Translations under genes and position numbers: made by a program
The notes under the pieces: generated by a model
Told to the model about the DNA's origin: nothing
Seen by the model: only the letters and a program-made list of their open reading frames with translations
The model's database searches: none
Source: Cutaneotrichosporon cavernicola
Lineage: Eukaryota; Basidiomycota; Tremellomycetes; Trichosporonales; Trichosporonaceae
Direction of reading: 5' to 3'
Assembly: GCF_030864355.1 (NCBI RefSeq)
Contig: NC_083395.1
Coordinates: forward strand, 1,736,001-1,800,000
DNA: 64,000 nt
Shown: one piece after another, positions 33,930 through 44,926 of the stretch
Layout of the letters: each line of letters opens with the position of its first letter
How positions within the stretch are numbered: position 1 is the stretch's first letter

Positions 33930-35370
33930 TTGCGGCTAAGGATTATTTATGCTGCCACTCTCCTCGATCCAGTCCAACACTTGCCATCATTGCTCTAGGA
34001 ATCAGACTCCATTAGAGGTTACAGCTTCCATTCATAGCTCTTCTCCCATTTCGGTAGTCTCGACACTCATCAACAGTCCGCTGCTTGCGGAGCACTTCTT
34101 ATTCCAGTCCCAAACACCTTTCTCCTGCATCTATTCTCCCTTCTCTCTACTTGTCTTTCAACGCATCGTCCGTACCCACTCCAAAAAATTCATAGGCATC
34201 ACCCCAGCCCCACCTGTGGTAGGCTCTGCTTGTACTCTCTGTAGAGCGGCAATCTTCCACTCTCCCGGACCTGCACGCCAGCGCGTCGTGCTCTACAACC
34301 GTCTCCACGATTCTGCCAAAACGCAATCGCAGTGCCCACGACGAATGGCAACCGTCTCAGCGCCATCGTCAACGCTCCTTTCGCACAGCTTCACTCGTGA
34401 TCAATAACGCTTCCACCTTCTCGCTGGCTGAAGCTCCTTCTGCCTCCTCCCTCAGCGCACGAGCTTCTCGTGGCGCCCGCTGATCGACTGGGGTTGTCCC
34501 CACTGCCACTCGGTGCATGTTTACCGCCATACTTTCGTGGGCGTTCTAGCGACGGCGCCTCTCACCAAGAAAAACGGGCAGATCATGGAAAGCACCTCGT
34601 ACAGGGTACCGGTGTCCATCCTCGAGATAGTAGACGACCCCGTTCATCGTTCTCTTGCCTCACCGTGGTAAGTGTTCACCTATGCTCCCGGTTACAGCAA
34701 CGATCAAGCTCGGTCGTGGCTTGTGACTTTGCGCACATCGCGGACAAGACGCTCGTCGTTGAGATCGAGAGTTAGTGAGCTACGGCAAACTCCAAGGGCA
34801 ATGCCAAGAGCCTCGTCAAGCGAGGACGACAAGGCAGATGCAGTTTCTGAATTGCCAGTCATCACCCCCCAGTGGTCCGATGTTGAGGGATGTGCACATG
34901 GCGTTCAAAGACGGGCATCCCCTATCTCGTGTCTTTGGTAGACCCGAGTAGGCGATTCTCAGATGCCTCTCGTACCAGCAGTGCAACACTTGTAGAACAT
35001 AAAAGACAGACTAGACGCCATCCAGTTTGATGCCAATGGCCCAGCAACTAGTTTTACCACAACTGTTTGAGCGGCGAGGGGCGGCTTGGATCTGTGGAGT
35101 CGATGAGGTCATTGGAGTCTGAGAGGCCTGGTGGAATGCTTAATTACCCACGTGGGGGTATTTGGTTCCGAACCTTGGGTGTTTGCGCTGAAAGTAGCTC
35201 AGGGCTACGGGCTCCAGGATCCAGGGAAAAGCTGTCAAAGGGATCGTGCCATGTCTTGTGCCATTACTATAAAGCTACCAAGTGGTGGTTGAGGGCTGGT
35301 TGAGAGGGTTAAGAGTCCTTTAAAGGGCAAAGGCTGTATATCTCGTAGTTTCATGGTTTGAAGCGAGAAA
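33930..35370. other. Distal upstream region of SRE1
   Basis: Roughly 1.4 kb with only short, weak open frames. The SRE-like sites begin immediately after it at 35371. Confidence 0.5.
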
Positions 35371-35448
35371 GTGGTACGATGGATGGTACGATCCATCCAA
35401 CTCTGAATGCAAATAGCAATTTGACTGTTCAATCGTCAATCGTACCAC
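35371..35448. promoter_or_regulatory. Three SRE-like elements upstream of SRE1
   Basis: ATCGTACCAC (minus strand, 35371-35380), ATCGTACCAT (minus strand, 35383-35392) and ATCGTACCAC (plus strand, 35439-35448) lie 260-337 bp before the SRE1 ATG. ATCGTACCAT matches, as I recall it, the sterol regulatory element of fission yeast Sre1 targets, and the general SREBP site is ATC-N3-CCAY. The outer two sites form an 11-bp inverted repeat (35370-35380 with 35439-35449). Positive autoregulation is inferred. Confidence 0.6.
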
Positions 35449-35707
35449 TCTCTATTGTACTCGTGTCCATACACATTCCACTCACTCGTACTCAATCTCC
35501 TTCCCATCTGCATCAAACTAACATTCAAACATCCCTCTCTTATCTCTATCTCTTTCACACGCACTCTCCTACACTACACCCAGGGGACACCACGGCGTTT
35601 GAATACGGCGGAGACGGAGACACTCCCGCCTTCCTGTTTCCCTTCCTCTTCCACAACCAACTCTATTACCACTTGTTCACTCTCTCTCGTTCTCATCAAC
35701 AGTCATC

Positions 35708-38623
35708 ATGTCTGCAGTCTTACTGTCCGACATATTCACCTTTGAAGAGGGTGATGACAACCCGCAGACTTCCCCCACTGCCACTCTCTTCCCCCCAGCT
35801 CTCTCCTTTCCCGGTTTCGACGAGTCTTACCTCTCCCCCACGTCCAACACCAACACGCTTTCGCCGCCCTCGTCGGGTCTGTCCCACCCATCCCTCTCGC
35901 CCCCCGCCACCTCGGACAGTCCCAATTCCAACTTGTCCTTTGCGACCGACGAGTACCTCCTCAACTCAAACTTTCCCTCGGACGAGCTCGACATGCTCAT
36001 CTTCCCCGAGGACATCAAGCAGGAGCTTGACCTTTCTATGACGTACCAGCCAGCTGCACCATTCCACATGCCATCGTACCTCAAGCCCGCTATTCAGCTC
36101 GAGGCCAAGCAGCAGCCGCAGCAACCGCAGCAGCAGATCAACGCGCCGCCACCTATGCCTATGGGTGCCATCCAGCCTCCGACGGCGCCGACGTTTGACG
36201 GCCTCCTCCAGCAGTGGCGCGTCGACCTCAGTCAAAACCCCCACGCACAGCAGTGGTTCATTCAGCAGCAGAACATCATGCAGCAGCAGCAGCCCATGCA
36301 GCAGCTTCACTCGCCGCCACAGTCGCAGGCACAGTCGCAGGCACAGTTGCACCACCAGCAGCTTCTCCAGCAACACCACCAACACCAGCTGCACCTTCAG
36401 CAGCAGCAGGCGCAGCAGGTGAAGCGTGAGTTGAAACGAGTTGAGAGTTGCAACTGACGCTCAGTCGAGATGCAGCAGACTCAGCAGGCCCACCAGCAGC
36501 AACAACAATCTCAACAGCAGCAGCAGTCTCAGCCTCAACCCATCACCCAGCCTATGGCCCCTCAGTCTTTCCAACAGATACCGCCACAGCCTCAGTCCCT
36601 TCCCGAGTCGACTTCCATGACTGCGCTGCCGATGCCTCCTCCTCGCCGCAGCGCTCCCAATGCGCCGATCAACAAGCCGCTCTCGTCATCACCGCCTGCC
36701 AACGTCGGCAAGCACAACAAGACCGAACGCCGCTATCGCCAGAAGGTGCAGCAGGCCCAGGGCGACCTCCGCGACGCGGTTCCTGCGCTACGTGTCCTCT
36801 ATGGAACCTCGACCGAGGAGCAGAAGAAGACGGACGTCCGTGCCGCAGATGGCACCGTCGACGGCCTTGGTGAGGTCACGCGGCCCAACGCCAGCGCCAA
36901 GGCTACTATCCTCATTGGGGCTCGTATGTACATCGAACTCCTGCAGCGTCGGACCGCGATGCTGCAGCGCAAGGTATCCGAGCTTGAGGCGTGGCGTGCC
37001 GTTGTCAGCGGGCAAGCCGAGCTTGACGCCTGGCGCACGGACTTTGACAACCGCGAGGCCGTCATCGCCTCGCAGCAGGCTGCTGCCCAGGCAGCCGCGT
37101 CGCTCAACGACTCGGACGACGTCGAGTCCGACGAGGACGAGGACGAGGCGCCGACTCGCAAACGCGCACGCACTACCAAGAAGAAGTCTGTCGACTCGAA
37201 GATGGGGATGCGGGCGTTTGCGGCGTTCGCGGTCTCCTTCTCGCTCGTGCCTTCCGCGTCCAAGATGTTCAAGGACCAGCCGGCTCCGAGCGTCAGCGGG
37301 GCTACTTCGTTCGCTGGCGAGATGTCTCGCGGTCAGGTCATTGGCAGGCTGCCTCTCATCACCGCTGAGCACAGCTCGCGTCTCCTTGCGAGAGCGCTTC
37401 CGGCCGCCCTAGTTCCGGGCCCACACACGATTGTTGACTGGTCTGTACGCCTCTTCCTCACTATCGCGCTTCTCGTTATCCTCGGCCCGATCCTCGAGCG
37501 TGCTGTGAAGCGGTACCAGGACAAGAGCACTGGTGCGGGTAACATTGTTGGCTTCGGCCGTGACCTCTTGCAGCTCTACGTTGGCGCGCCTGTACCAGTA
37601 GCTGCCGAGTGGACCAGCCTTGCCGCGCGCATTGTCGGTGGTATCGTTGATCCTCCTCCCCTTGTCCGCTGGCACGTTGCTGTGCGCCTCCGCCAGTCTT
37701 CCCAGGACCCATACAGCCTTGCGCTTCTGGCTCTGATGACTCGTGACGCCCACGGCGCGGATCACATCTGGGCCGAGGCTCGCACAAAGTGCGAGACGGA
37801 CACGCCACTGGGCGCCGTCCTGGCGCTTCCTCTGGACGAGGCATCGCGCTGCCTCGAGCTTGTTCCGCCCACGTTTGCACCCATCGCCGCCATCTCGGAG
37901 CAAATTAACCTCATCCTCCTGTACGACTTGTACACCCGTTTCTTCAACCACCTCGTGACGGCCACGGGCAACGCGACTTCCCTGCACCCGATGCTTGCCA
38001 ACATCCAGAAGAGCGGCATGGCCGGCGACCTCAAGTCGCTCGATCACGAGATTAAGAGCATCCTGCAGAGTGTTCCCCGACACAGCACGACGAGCTCCCT
38101 TGCGCTTGTCCTCCTCGGCCTCTGGGGCCTGTTCTCGGGCTACCAGTCGCCTGCGTCACTCGTCTCTGCCCTCGCCGAGGAGGAGCTCCGTGGCGCCGGC
38201 GCGCAACTCCGGTGTGTCTCTGCCATGCTCGAGCTCCTCTACCCCGGTTCGTCGTTCTCGCAGCGCGCGACCGGCGCTTCCGTTAGCGTCAATGCTGAGG
38301 CAATCGACAACCTTGCCATGACGTGTATCGGCTTCGTTGACCTGCTCTTCTCGTCTTCGCGCCACAACTCGGCAGCCAAGGGTGTGGACCGCCGGGAGGC
38401 CAATTTCCGTGTGCAGAAGGAGGCAGCGCGCCTCCGCCTCGTTTTGACGCAGGCCAACTTTGTCTGTCTCGACGAGGAGGAGGAGGACACTTCGATCCGC
38501 TCGTTTGACAGTGCAAGACAGAAGCTCGTCGCGGTGTTGTCGACTGTTGGCCGACGGGCAGCGGGCCGCAGCGCGATCAATGACGAAGACTCTGGGCTGG
38601 AGGACGAGCTGGACCAATGGTAA
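35708..38623 (+). CDS. SRE1: SREBP homologue: membrane-bound bHLH transcription factor
   Basis: Two exons (35708-36425 and 36465-38623) encode 958 residues. An acidic N-terminal activation region is followed by a long Gln-rich tract (residues ~140-290). The bHLH starts at about residue 325 with GKHNKTERRYRQKV. The Tyr in ERRYR in place of Arg is the SREBP signature, allowing SRE as well as E-box binding. The loop is long (DVRAADGTVDGLGEVTRP). Two hydrophobic segments follow: MRAFAAFAVSFSLVP near 485 and WSVRLFLTIALLVILGPIL near 560. The C-terminal part matches the SREBP C-terminal domain of fungi. In Cryptococcus and fission yeast such proteins are held in the ER by Scp1 and cleaved on sterol or oxygen loss. 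SRE-like sites upstream suggest self-activation. Confidence 0.92.
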
Positions 38624-38957
38624 TCTTAGAGCTTTGTTTGTACAGATTAATGTAGCTGTGGTGACTGTGCGCGGCGACAGAGAGTGCAGTTTAGGTGCTG
38701 ACGTTCAAGTGGGTTCGAGTGGCGTCATGCGGCACTGTCGCTCACGTGTACGGGATCACCTAGTGATCCATTGAGTCTTTTGCAGACATATTCCTGTCTG
38801 AGCGAGCAAGAATGTGATGAGCGCTCATATACTTGAGAGGACCAACGGCCCCGCTTCCAGACCCCGGAACAGGAAGGAACCACCAACCGACTGCTCCTCT
38901 CACTCGGACATGATATATCAAGGCGTGGTACCATATGCAAGTGTATGATCTCTCCTC
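38624..38957. other. Convergent intergenic gap between SRE1 and XPT1-like
   Basis: 334 bases holding the two 3' flanks. Nothing else seen. Confidence 0.5.
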
Positions 38958-41197
38958 TCATCCAACCGTCCGCTCCCAAGGCGCAGGCTTCGGCCATCGC
39001 CTCTCAAACCATCCCCCAAGAATGGCCTTGACCTCCCCCTCCCCGTCCTCGACATTGTCGTTCAACCCGAGCACGGCGGTATTCTTGAGCCGGTCAATCT
39101 CTCGCAAAGTCTCGTTAGTCTGTTTTGGATTCTCGAGTCCCTTGAACTGGGCATCGGTTGCCCCAGAGACGTAGAGGTATCGCGCGAGAAGACGCATAGT
39201 ATAGTGTCGGAGGTTGACTTTTCCGGGCAATGCAGAGTTAGCCATAACCGAGGCGAGGGAGAAGTCGGCCTCTTGCCACGTAGGTGTGAGGGGGAGGTGT
39301 GGGACGACGGACGGGGGTGTTCCGCGTGGACGAGTATATGTCGCGTCTTGTGGGGGAAATATAGCGGATAGGCCTAGGTATCCCGACGCTGAGACTAGGG
39401 CCATTATCACTGTGGTTAAATTTTAGATTGCCATATAAGGACTCACAACAATCGCCGCATTGGCTCTCCTCAAATGCTAGGCGCTTGAACATGTCCTGTG
39501 ATGGTATGTCGAGGTGATCGCTCCAGAATGGCCCTAAACATCTGGTCAATTCGAAATCGCACATGTCGGTGGAGTTGGCCGCGCGTCCTGGCTCGACAAT
39601 GGGCGGAAGATGGCCATCCATAGACGCTGAGTTAGCCTGGCTGAGAAAAGACTCACAAAACAAATACTTGACTCGGACGGGGGGCCGCCATCCCATCTGG
39701 TGAAACGTCTTGTCCACTCTCATCCGGTTCGTCGTCCACCGCTCCCCTCGCATCACCTGGATACCCTCTATATCCTCCCCGTCGCGAATATCGAAAAAGT
39801 CCTTGATGGCCTCGCGCGCCGACGTTCCCCACACCCCCTCAGCCCCTAGGTTGGCCACCACGTACGTCCAGAGAAACGCCTCACGCCACCGCTCCACCTA
39901 AAGTCAGACACTCCTGGTTCAGGTTGAACATACCTTGAGCGCAGTCATTAGCCACATGATATGAATATCTGGGCTGTGCTTGAGTTCTCGGAACCGACGA
40001 GCCGAGCTGGTCTTCAACACGTCCGCGAACATGATACTCGCTTCGTCGAGCATTGTGCGCGACATGACTCGTGGTCCGTGCAATACATATGGCCTTCGGC
40101 GTCTCGGAAACCGATTCGAAAGGTAATGATTCGCGTGAACGAGGCCGCTGGTTTCGCCGGCATCGTTGAATAGCTTCTTGGACAATACCGGTTTGGGCTG
40201 TTGATAGTACTGGGTCAGAACAACACTGAGATAACTCACATTCTTGTCAAACCTGAACACGTTGCCATAGAGCGCCGAGGTGAAATCCGCGACCTATCGT
40301 CAACGAGGTTGGATTGGAGGATACGAACAGAGTGGGGGCGGAGGATGAAAAAGTCATCGTTGAGGGCAATAGACGTCTCGGCGAGTCCGGGGAGCCAGGC
40401 CAGTCGGCTCTCAATCGCCATGGAATTGTACGATGGCAACGCCTTTGTGCGCCACTCGCTTACTGCTTCATTGCTAGCACCCGGTGTGGGGAGATGGAAG
40501 ATCTCCGAGTGCACCGCGTACTGCAAGTTTGGGCCCTCTGTAGAGTTGAGCCGCGAAAAGTCCAGCCATGTAGGCGTCTGGGCTACCCGCAAACTATCCC
40601 CCGTAGACGAAGATGGCAAGGAACCAGGCATGCGCGCCGCGTCATGCTCCGCGTCAAAGGCAAAGTCGTACACCACCAGATGGAAAGTCCTCAAATGACC
40701 CTGTAACGCGCGCAGAACTGAGCGCATAGAATACAGCAGCTCGTTAAAGTCGCTGTCATTAGCTGCTTAAGTGTGGCGACGAACCGGAAATGTTGTTCGG
40801 GCGAGTATGTCCCTTCCTGTGTGCGCCAATATTCCATCTCGCTCCGCCACCGCCGATCAGATCCATTGACCCACGTCCAGGTCGCATCGACTCGTTCCTC
40901 CCCCAGCTCATCCTTCCCACAATCGGTGGCGCCGTCGAGAAACCAGCTCTCGAGGCAGTGTATTGGTATATTGTTGGGTTGGAGGTTAGGGAATGGGGAT
41001 GGAGGAGGGGGAAGGGCGACGAGGGGGCGGTAGCGGGGGTCGCGCGAGTCGAGGTTGTCCTGAGGTCGGTGGGGATTATTTGGATATGACAAAAGATGAG
41101 CGTGCCGGTAGAGTAAGAGGGCGGAGCAGGCTACCACTAGGAGGAGGATGCGCGGTCGCACTAGCGCGCGTAGGCGGTTGGCCAGGAAGGTTGTCAT
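38958..41197 (-). CDS. XPT1: Stealth-family sugar phosphotransferase, xylosylphosphotransferase (Xpt1)-like
   Basis: Seven exons join cleanly. Most introns are 30-36 nt and two use a GTTCGT donor. After a short basic start comes a signal anchor (RILLLVVACSALLLY), giving type II Golgi topology. Stealth regions follow in order: CR1 DATWTWVNGSDRRW, CR2 NELLYSMRSVLRAL ending in IALNDDFFILRPHS, CR3 HANHYLSNRFPRRRRPYVLHG, and CR4 near the C-terminus, with the terminal GWFERRWPKPAPWER. This family transfers sugar-1-phosphate from nucleotide sugars. In Cryptococcus neoformans Xpt1 adds xylose-phosphate to mannose of protein glycans. The donor cannot be proven from sequence. I chose ATG 41197. An in-frame ATG at 41317 would add 40 residues. 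Confidence 0.85.
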
Positions 41198-41402
41198 ACC
41201 GGCTTTATTGGGAGCACGGGATGTACTGGTGTGCGCTTCGCCGCGATGTTGGGTGGGAGGCAGTGGGTCAACAGATGAGGCGTAGCATGCTGCCGAGTCC
41301 AGGGGTGACGGGGCCATGAATCACGCTGGCGGTCCGGGCGTCCAACACGTCCGGGGGAGGGAGGGGTGCGGTGATGGTCGATGCGTAGATCGGGTTGACG
41401 GA

Positions 41403-41419
41403 GGGGGGGGGGGGGGGGG
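41403..41419. repeat. Uninterrupted G homopolymer (17 nt)
   Basis: A single G run ending in C, about 200 bp upstream of the XPT1-like start and so C17 on that gene's sense strand. Confidence 0.9.
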
Positions 41420-41655
41420 CGGTACGGGTCCGGGTGAAGAAGTGGTGTGCAGCGTGAGTACGGCGTGGTTGGTAACAAGAAATAGTTGACAACGAATGCG
41501 ACGCGAGTTGAATTGATGCAATCGCCGTCGTGCCTTGGCTTGGCTCCCGATATTTGGTTCCCCTGAACTGCCTGTTCTGCCGTTCAATCACCAAAAAAAA
41601 AAGCCACCATGTATGCATGTCTACAACCCCATCTGAATACACCTATCTTACTATA

Positions 41656-42563
41656 TTATAGAATGACGCAGCAGCCCGGCACGGAACGCCGTCCCCGTCC
41701 TTTAGCCCGCGTCGAGAGAGACACGAGTGCGGCCTCATGGATGGCCTCCTGAACCCCGCGATTGAGCTTGGACGAGCACTCTAGAGTTAGCGTGGCCCAT
41801 AATCATGTTCACCGAGGTATCTGCTAGCCTTGAGTTTCCGCGCGACCTCCAGGCCTTGATCATACGACACTGGTTCCTCGCCTCTCTTCTCGAGTCTGGC
41901 GATCACAGCCACATCTTGTCGCAGGTCGCATTTCAGCGCAACCATTAGCTTATTCAAACTTCACTCACCTGTTAGGATGATCTTGACTCCAGCACACTGT
42001 TTATGCACTTCGGGTCCCCACTTTGCCTCGACGTTCTCCAGCGATATCGGGTCGTCGACCTTCCGTTAGCTGATTGCTCAAGACGTACAGAGAAGCAGAT
42101 CAACACGACATGTGTGTCCAAATACGATAGGGAGCGGAGACGGTCAAAGTCCTCCTGTCCTTTTGTCAGTTTTGGAATGCCTTGACGTACCGGCTGTATC
42201 CCACAGACTCAGTTCTACAGACGTTCCGTCGACATCCACGACCTCGATGTAATTCTCGAACACTGTGTCAATGTCAGGGCCAGTAGTTCCGTACCTGTCG
42301 GCTCGCTGGTGTCAGTGGCGTCTTGGCAGTGGTCACTAGGAAGTGGGGAAGAAGCCTGGCGTTAGTGACGCAGGGAGGAGAAGAGAAGAGAGGAGATGCA
42401 GACGTACCCTGCGTAAAGACAGTCAAGAGGGAAGACTGTGTCAGCACCGTAGCGGAATGTGTTGTTACCTTGCCACACCCGCCATCGCCGACCACGACCA
42501 GTTTACGAGGGATCTGAGTCAGACCGTCAAATGCGACAACGTAACACGTACAGGTTTGACCAT
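41656..42563 (-). CDS. Rho-family small GTPase (Rho3/Rho4-like), geranylgeranylated
   Basis: Assembled from about nine exons, it starts MVKP|IPRKLVVVGDGGCGK (G1). The rest gives SSLLTVFTQGFFPTSYEPTV (effector loop), LWDTAGQEDFDRLRSLSYLD (G3), CFSVDDPISLENVEAKWGPE, ALKCDLR (G4), RYLECSSK (G5), a basic tail and the C-terminal CCVIL, a CaaX box ending in Leu that predicts geranylgeranylation. Two features are odd. The exon supplying YEPT/V is only 11 nt (42295-42305). The intron before ALKCDLR (41939-41968) has a proper GTGAGT donor and CTAAT branch site but ends in TTG instead of TAG. The only canonical in-frame alternative (54 nt) would delete the G4 motif. Probable role: polarity and actin or exocytosis control at the plasma membrane. 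Confidence 0.85.
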
Positions 42564-42791
42564 TCAGCTGAGCGAGATGAGGCAGAGTGGTAGTGGTTGT
42601 ATCAATGCTTTGGTTCATGGCTCGTGCATTTATTGTTTTGTTGACACAAGTCTGTGCGATCGACAAGGCTTGGTTACGCATTTGATCCCGTCGCAGTTGC
42701 CACCTGGCAGCCGTCGATCCAATCCACTGTCCTATGCTCCATCCATCGGTTCTCCATCCTCTCCATCATCCATCATCCATCATCCATCACA

Positions 42792-43224
42792 ATGGCACCA
42801 CCTGCACCGCCCGCACCGCCCGCACCCACATACGTCTCATCCTCCGGCCAGCTGACAACCCCACCGCTCTCGAAGCGCGTCTACGACGCTATCAGCGACT
42901 ACGCGACCATCGGCTACCTCTTCGTCGAGACGCTCGTTTCTGTATGTTCCCCAGTATCCCACATCTGACGGCAGCCAATCGTTAACCCAAACACCGCCCC
43001 TACTCCGCCGAGCCAGGGCCAGCGTCCAGTTACTGGGCGCGCTCGCGCTGCGCCCACCGACGGAGGCGTGGGAGGTAGTAGTTGGGGTGGTGGAGGTGGA
43101 GGTGGGGGTGGGGGCGGCGGCTTCATGTCGATGAACGATCTGCGTGGTGGTGGTGAGTTATTATCCGTTTGCGCTGATTGCTGACCCAGATACTGTGAAC
43201 TCTTGCCGTAGCGCCTGCGGATAA
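42792..43224 (+). CDS. Small Gly-rich membrane protein, possibly SelK/SelG-like (Cys form)
   Basis: Three exons: MAPPAPP to ETLVS, then GQRPVTGR to the Gly-rich run and NDLRGG, then DTVNSCRSACG-stop. Introns begin GTATGT (42939 region) and GTGAGT (43154 region). The order of elements, a short N-terminal YVSSSGQL, one hydrophobic helix (ISDYATIGYLFVETLV) and a Gly/Arg-rich tail ending in Cys residues, resembles the selenoprotein K family of small ER membrane proteins, whose fungal members use Cys. This is a layout match only, since residue identity is low. It is divergent from the Rho gene with a 228-bp shared promoter. It could equally be an unrelated Gly-rich protein. Confidence 0.5.
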
Positions 43225-43390
43225 TTTCTATCTCTTCTCTCTTCAGTTGTATAGCAATGGCAGTTATGAATATGTTTTACAAAGCATCAAATCATGGACA
43301 TGCATCGCGACCAGCGCTCAGCAGGTGTATAACGTAAAGAAAAGTCCATGAGAGATTCATGGAGGACGAAGGTACAATTCAGATGGCGAC

Positions 43391-43832
43391 TTAGCCGCGC
43401 CAGTGCTTCCAGCGGCGGTAGCCGGCAGCCTGGGGCTCGGCGGCGGCGCTGGACTCGGCAGCGGACTCGGCGGGGTCGCTAGCGCTGGCGCTGGCGCTGG
43501 TGACGGCCGCACTGCCACTGGGCATGACGCTACCGACAGAGACGCTGGCGCTGGCGCTAGCGGTAACAGACACGTCCTGCTCCTCCTCCTCCTCCTCCTC
43601 CTCACAGTCCTCCTCATCCTCCGGGGCGGAGGCCGAGGTCTCGTCGTCCTCCTCGCAGTCCTCCTCATCGTCGCCGCCAGTCGAAGGCGTGGACGGAGTG
43701 GTGGAACCCGAGCCAGAGCCAGAGCCGGAGCCAGAGCCGGAGGTCGGGCCAGCAGCAGGGGCAGTGACAGAGCCGGAGCCCGAGCCAGAGCCAGAGCCCA
43801 AGCCAGAGCCAGAGCCAGAGCCAGAGCCCGAG

Positions 43833-43863
<31 letters not shown>

Positions 43864-44012
43864 CCGAGCCAGAGCCAGCGCCAGAGCCAGCGCCAGAGCC
43901 GGAGGTCGGGCCAGCCGCAGGGGCAGTGACAGTGACGGTCACAGTCTTAGTGGCGCCGTCGCACGACTCGGCAGGAGCGCCGGGCCCCTGAGGAGCCGGC
44001 GAAGTGGGCTCA

Positions 44013-44049
<37 letters not shown>

Positions 44050-44072
44050 CCGAGCCCGAGCCAGAGCCCGAG

Positions 44073-44121
<49 letters not shown>

Positions 44122-44216
44122 CGGTGCCAGAGCCCGAGCCAGAGCCAGAGCCAAAGCCGGTGCCAGAGCCCGAGCCAGAGCCAGAGCCAGAGCCGGTGCC
44201 AGAGCCAGAGCCGGTG

Positions 44217-44247
<31 letters not shown>

Positions 44248-44926
44248 CCGAGCCAGAGCCGGTACCGGTGCCAGTGCCAGTGCCAGTACCAGTGTCGTCT
44301 TCCTCGTCACACCAAGGGAGGTCCTCGTCGTCGCCGTCATCCTCAGGAGTCGAGCTGGACCCGGGAGCTGAGGGAGTGCTGGAGGTAGGCGAGTTGGAGC
44401 CGTCCTCCTCATCATCGCAGTCTTCCTCCTCGTCGGGATTGGTACCGTTCGAGCCGCCGCCGCCAGGGGTGGTCGAGTTGGCTCCCGGGAGAGGAGTGGT
44501 CGAGTTGGTCATGCCATTATCATCCTCCTCCTCGCAGTCCTCCTCGCCGTCCTCCTCGCCCTCGGGTGAGGTCGAGTTGCTACCAGCCGGGGCCGAGGGG
44601 GCAGGGGTGGTAGGGTCGGTGCCGTTGGCGGGCGCCGACGCGCTGGGAATAGCGCTAGGGGCCTCGGACGGCGAAGTGGCAGCAGAGGCATCCGTGGCCG
44701 GGGCCGAGGCCGAGGGGGAGACGGCCGAATCCTCGGCAGACGAGGCAGATGGTGACGCCTCACCTGAAGGCGCGGCGGGCTCGTTGCCGTAAGACCCGTA
44801 GTCCCCGCGCTTGTGGACCGAGTTGGCGCGGCGGAGGGAGGCCCAGCGGTTGTTGTCGGCGACAGCCTGACCCGCAGTGGCGAGGGCAAAGAGGAGTGCC
44901 CAAGTGGTACCGGCGTTGAAACGCAT
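43391..44926 (-). CDS. Secreted Ser/Gly-repeat protein with Kex2-like site
   Basis: One exon of about 511 codons from the ATG at 44926. The two upstream codons before it are not a start. A signal peptide is clear ([20 protein letters not shown], cleavage after AVA). Near residue 40 a dibasic VHKR precedes [10 protein letters not shown], a likely Kex2 processing site. The body is acidic Ser/Thr/Pro-rich with [13 protein letters not shown] blocks, then two Gly-Ser dipeptide tracts with occasional Thr, Leu or Phe (centred near 44000-44280 and 43720-43880). The tracts are separated by a segment with one Cys ([14 protein letters not shown]). It ends in [19 protein letters not shown] with no GPI signal. 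It looks like an extracellular, elastic or heavily O-glycosylated protein. No homologue is recognised. Confidence 0.75.
43690..44290. repeat. CCAGAG-type hexanucleotide tandem arrays
   Basis: Two dense arrays of CCAGAG/CCGGAG/CCCGAG units (about 43714-43906 and 44011-44290) encode the Gly-Ser tracts of the secreted protein on the minus strand. They make long but artefactual open frames on the plus strand. Confidence 0.9.

Noticed and set aside
44004..44792. Plus-strand frame encoding Pro-Glu repeats (262 codons), and a similar Arg-Ala frame at 43403-44371
   Set aside because: These are antisense shadows of the hexanucleotide array coding Gly-Ser in the secreted protein, which has a signal peptide and a proper start on the minus strand.
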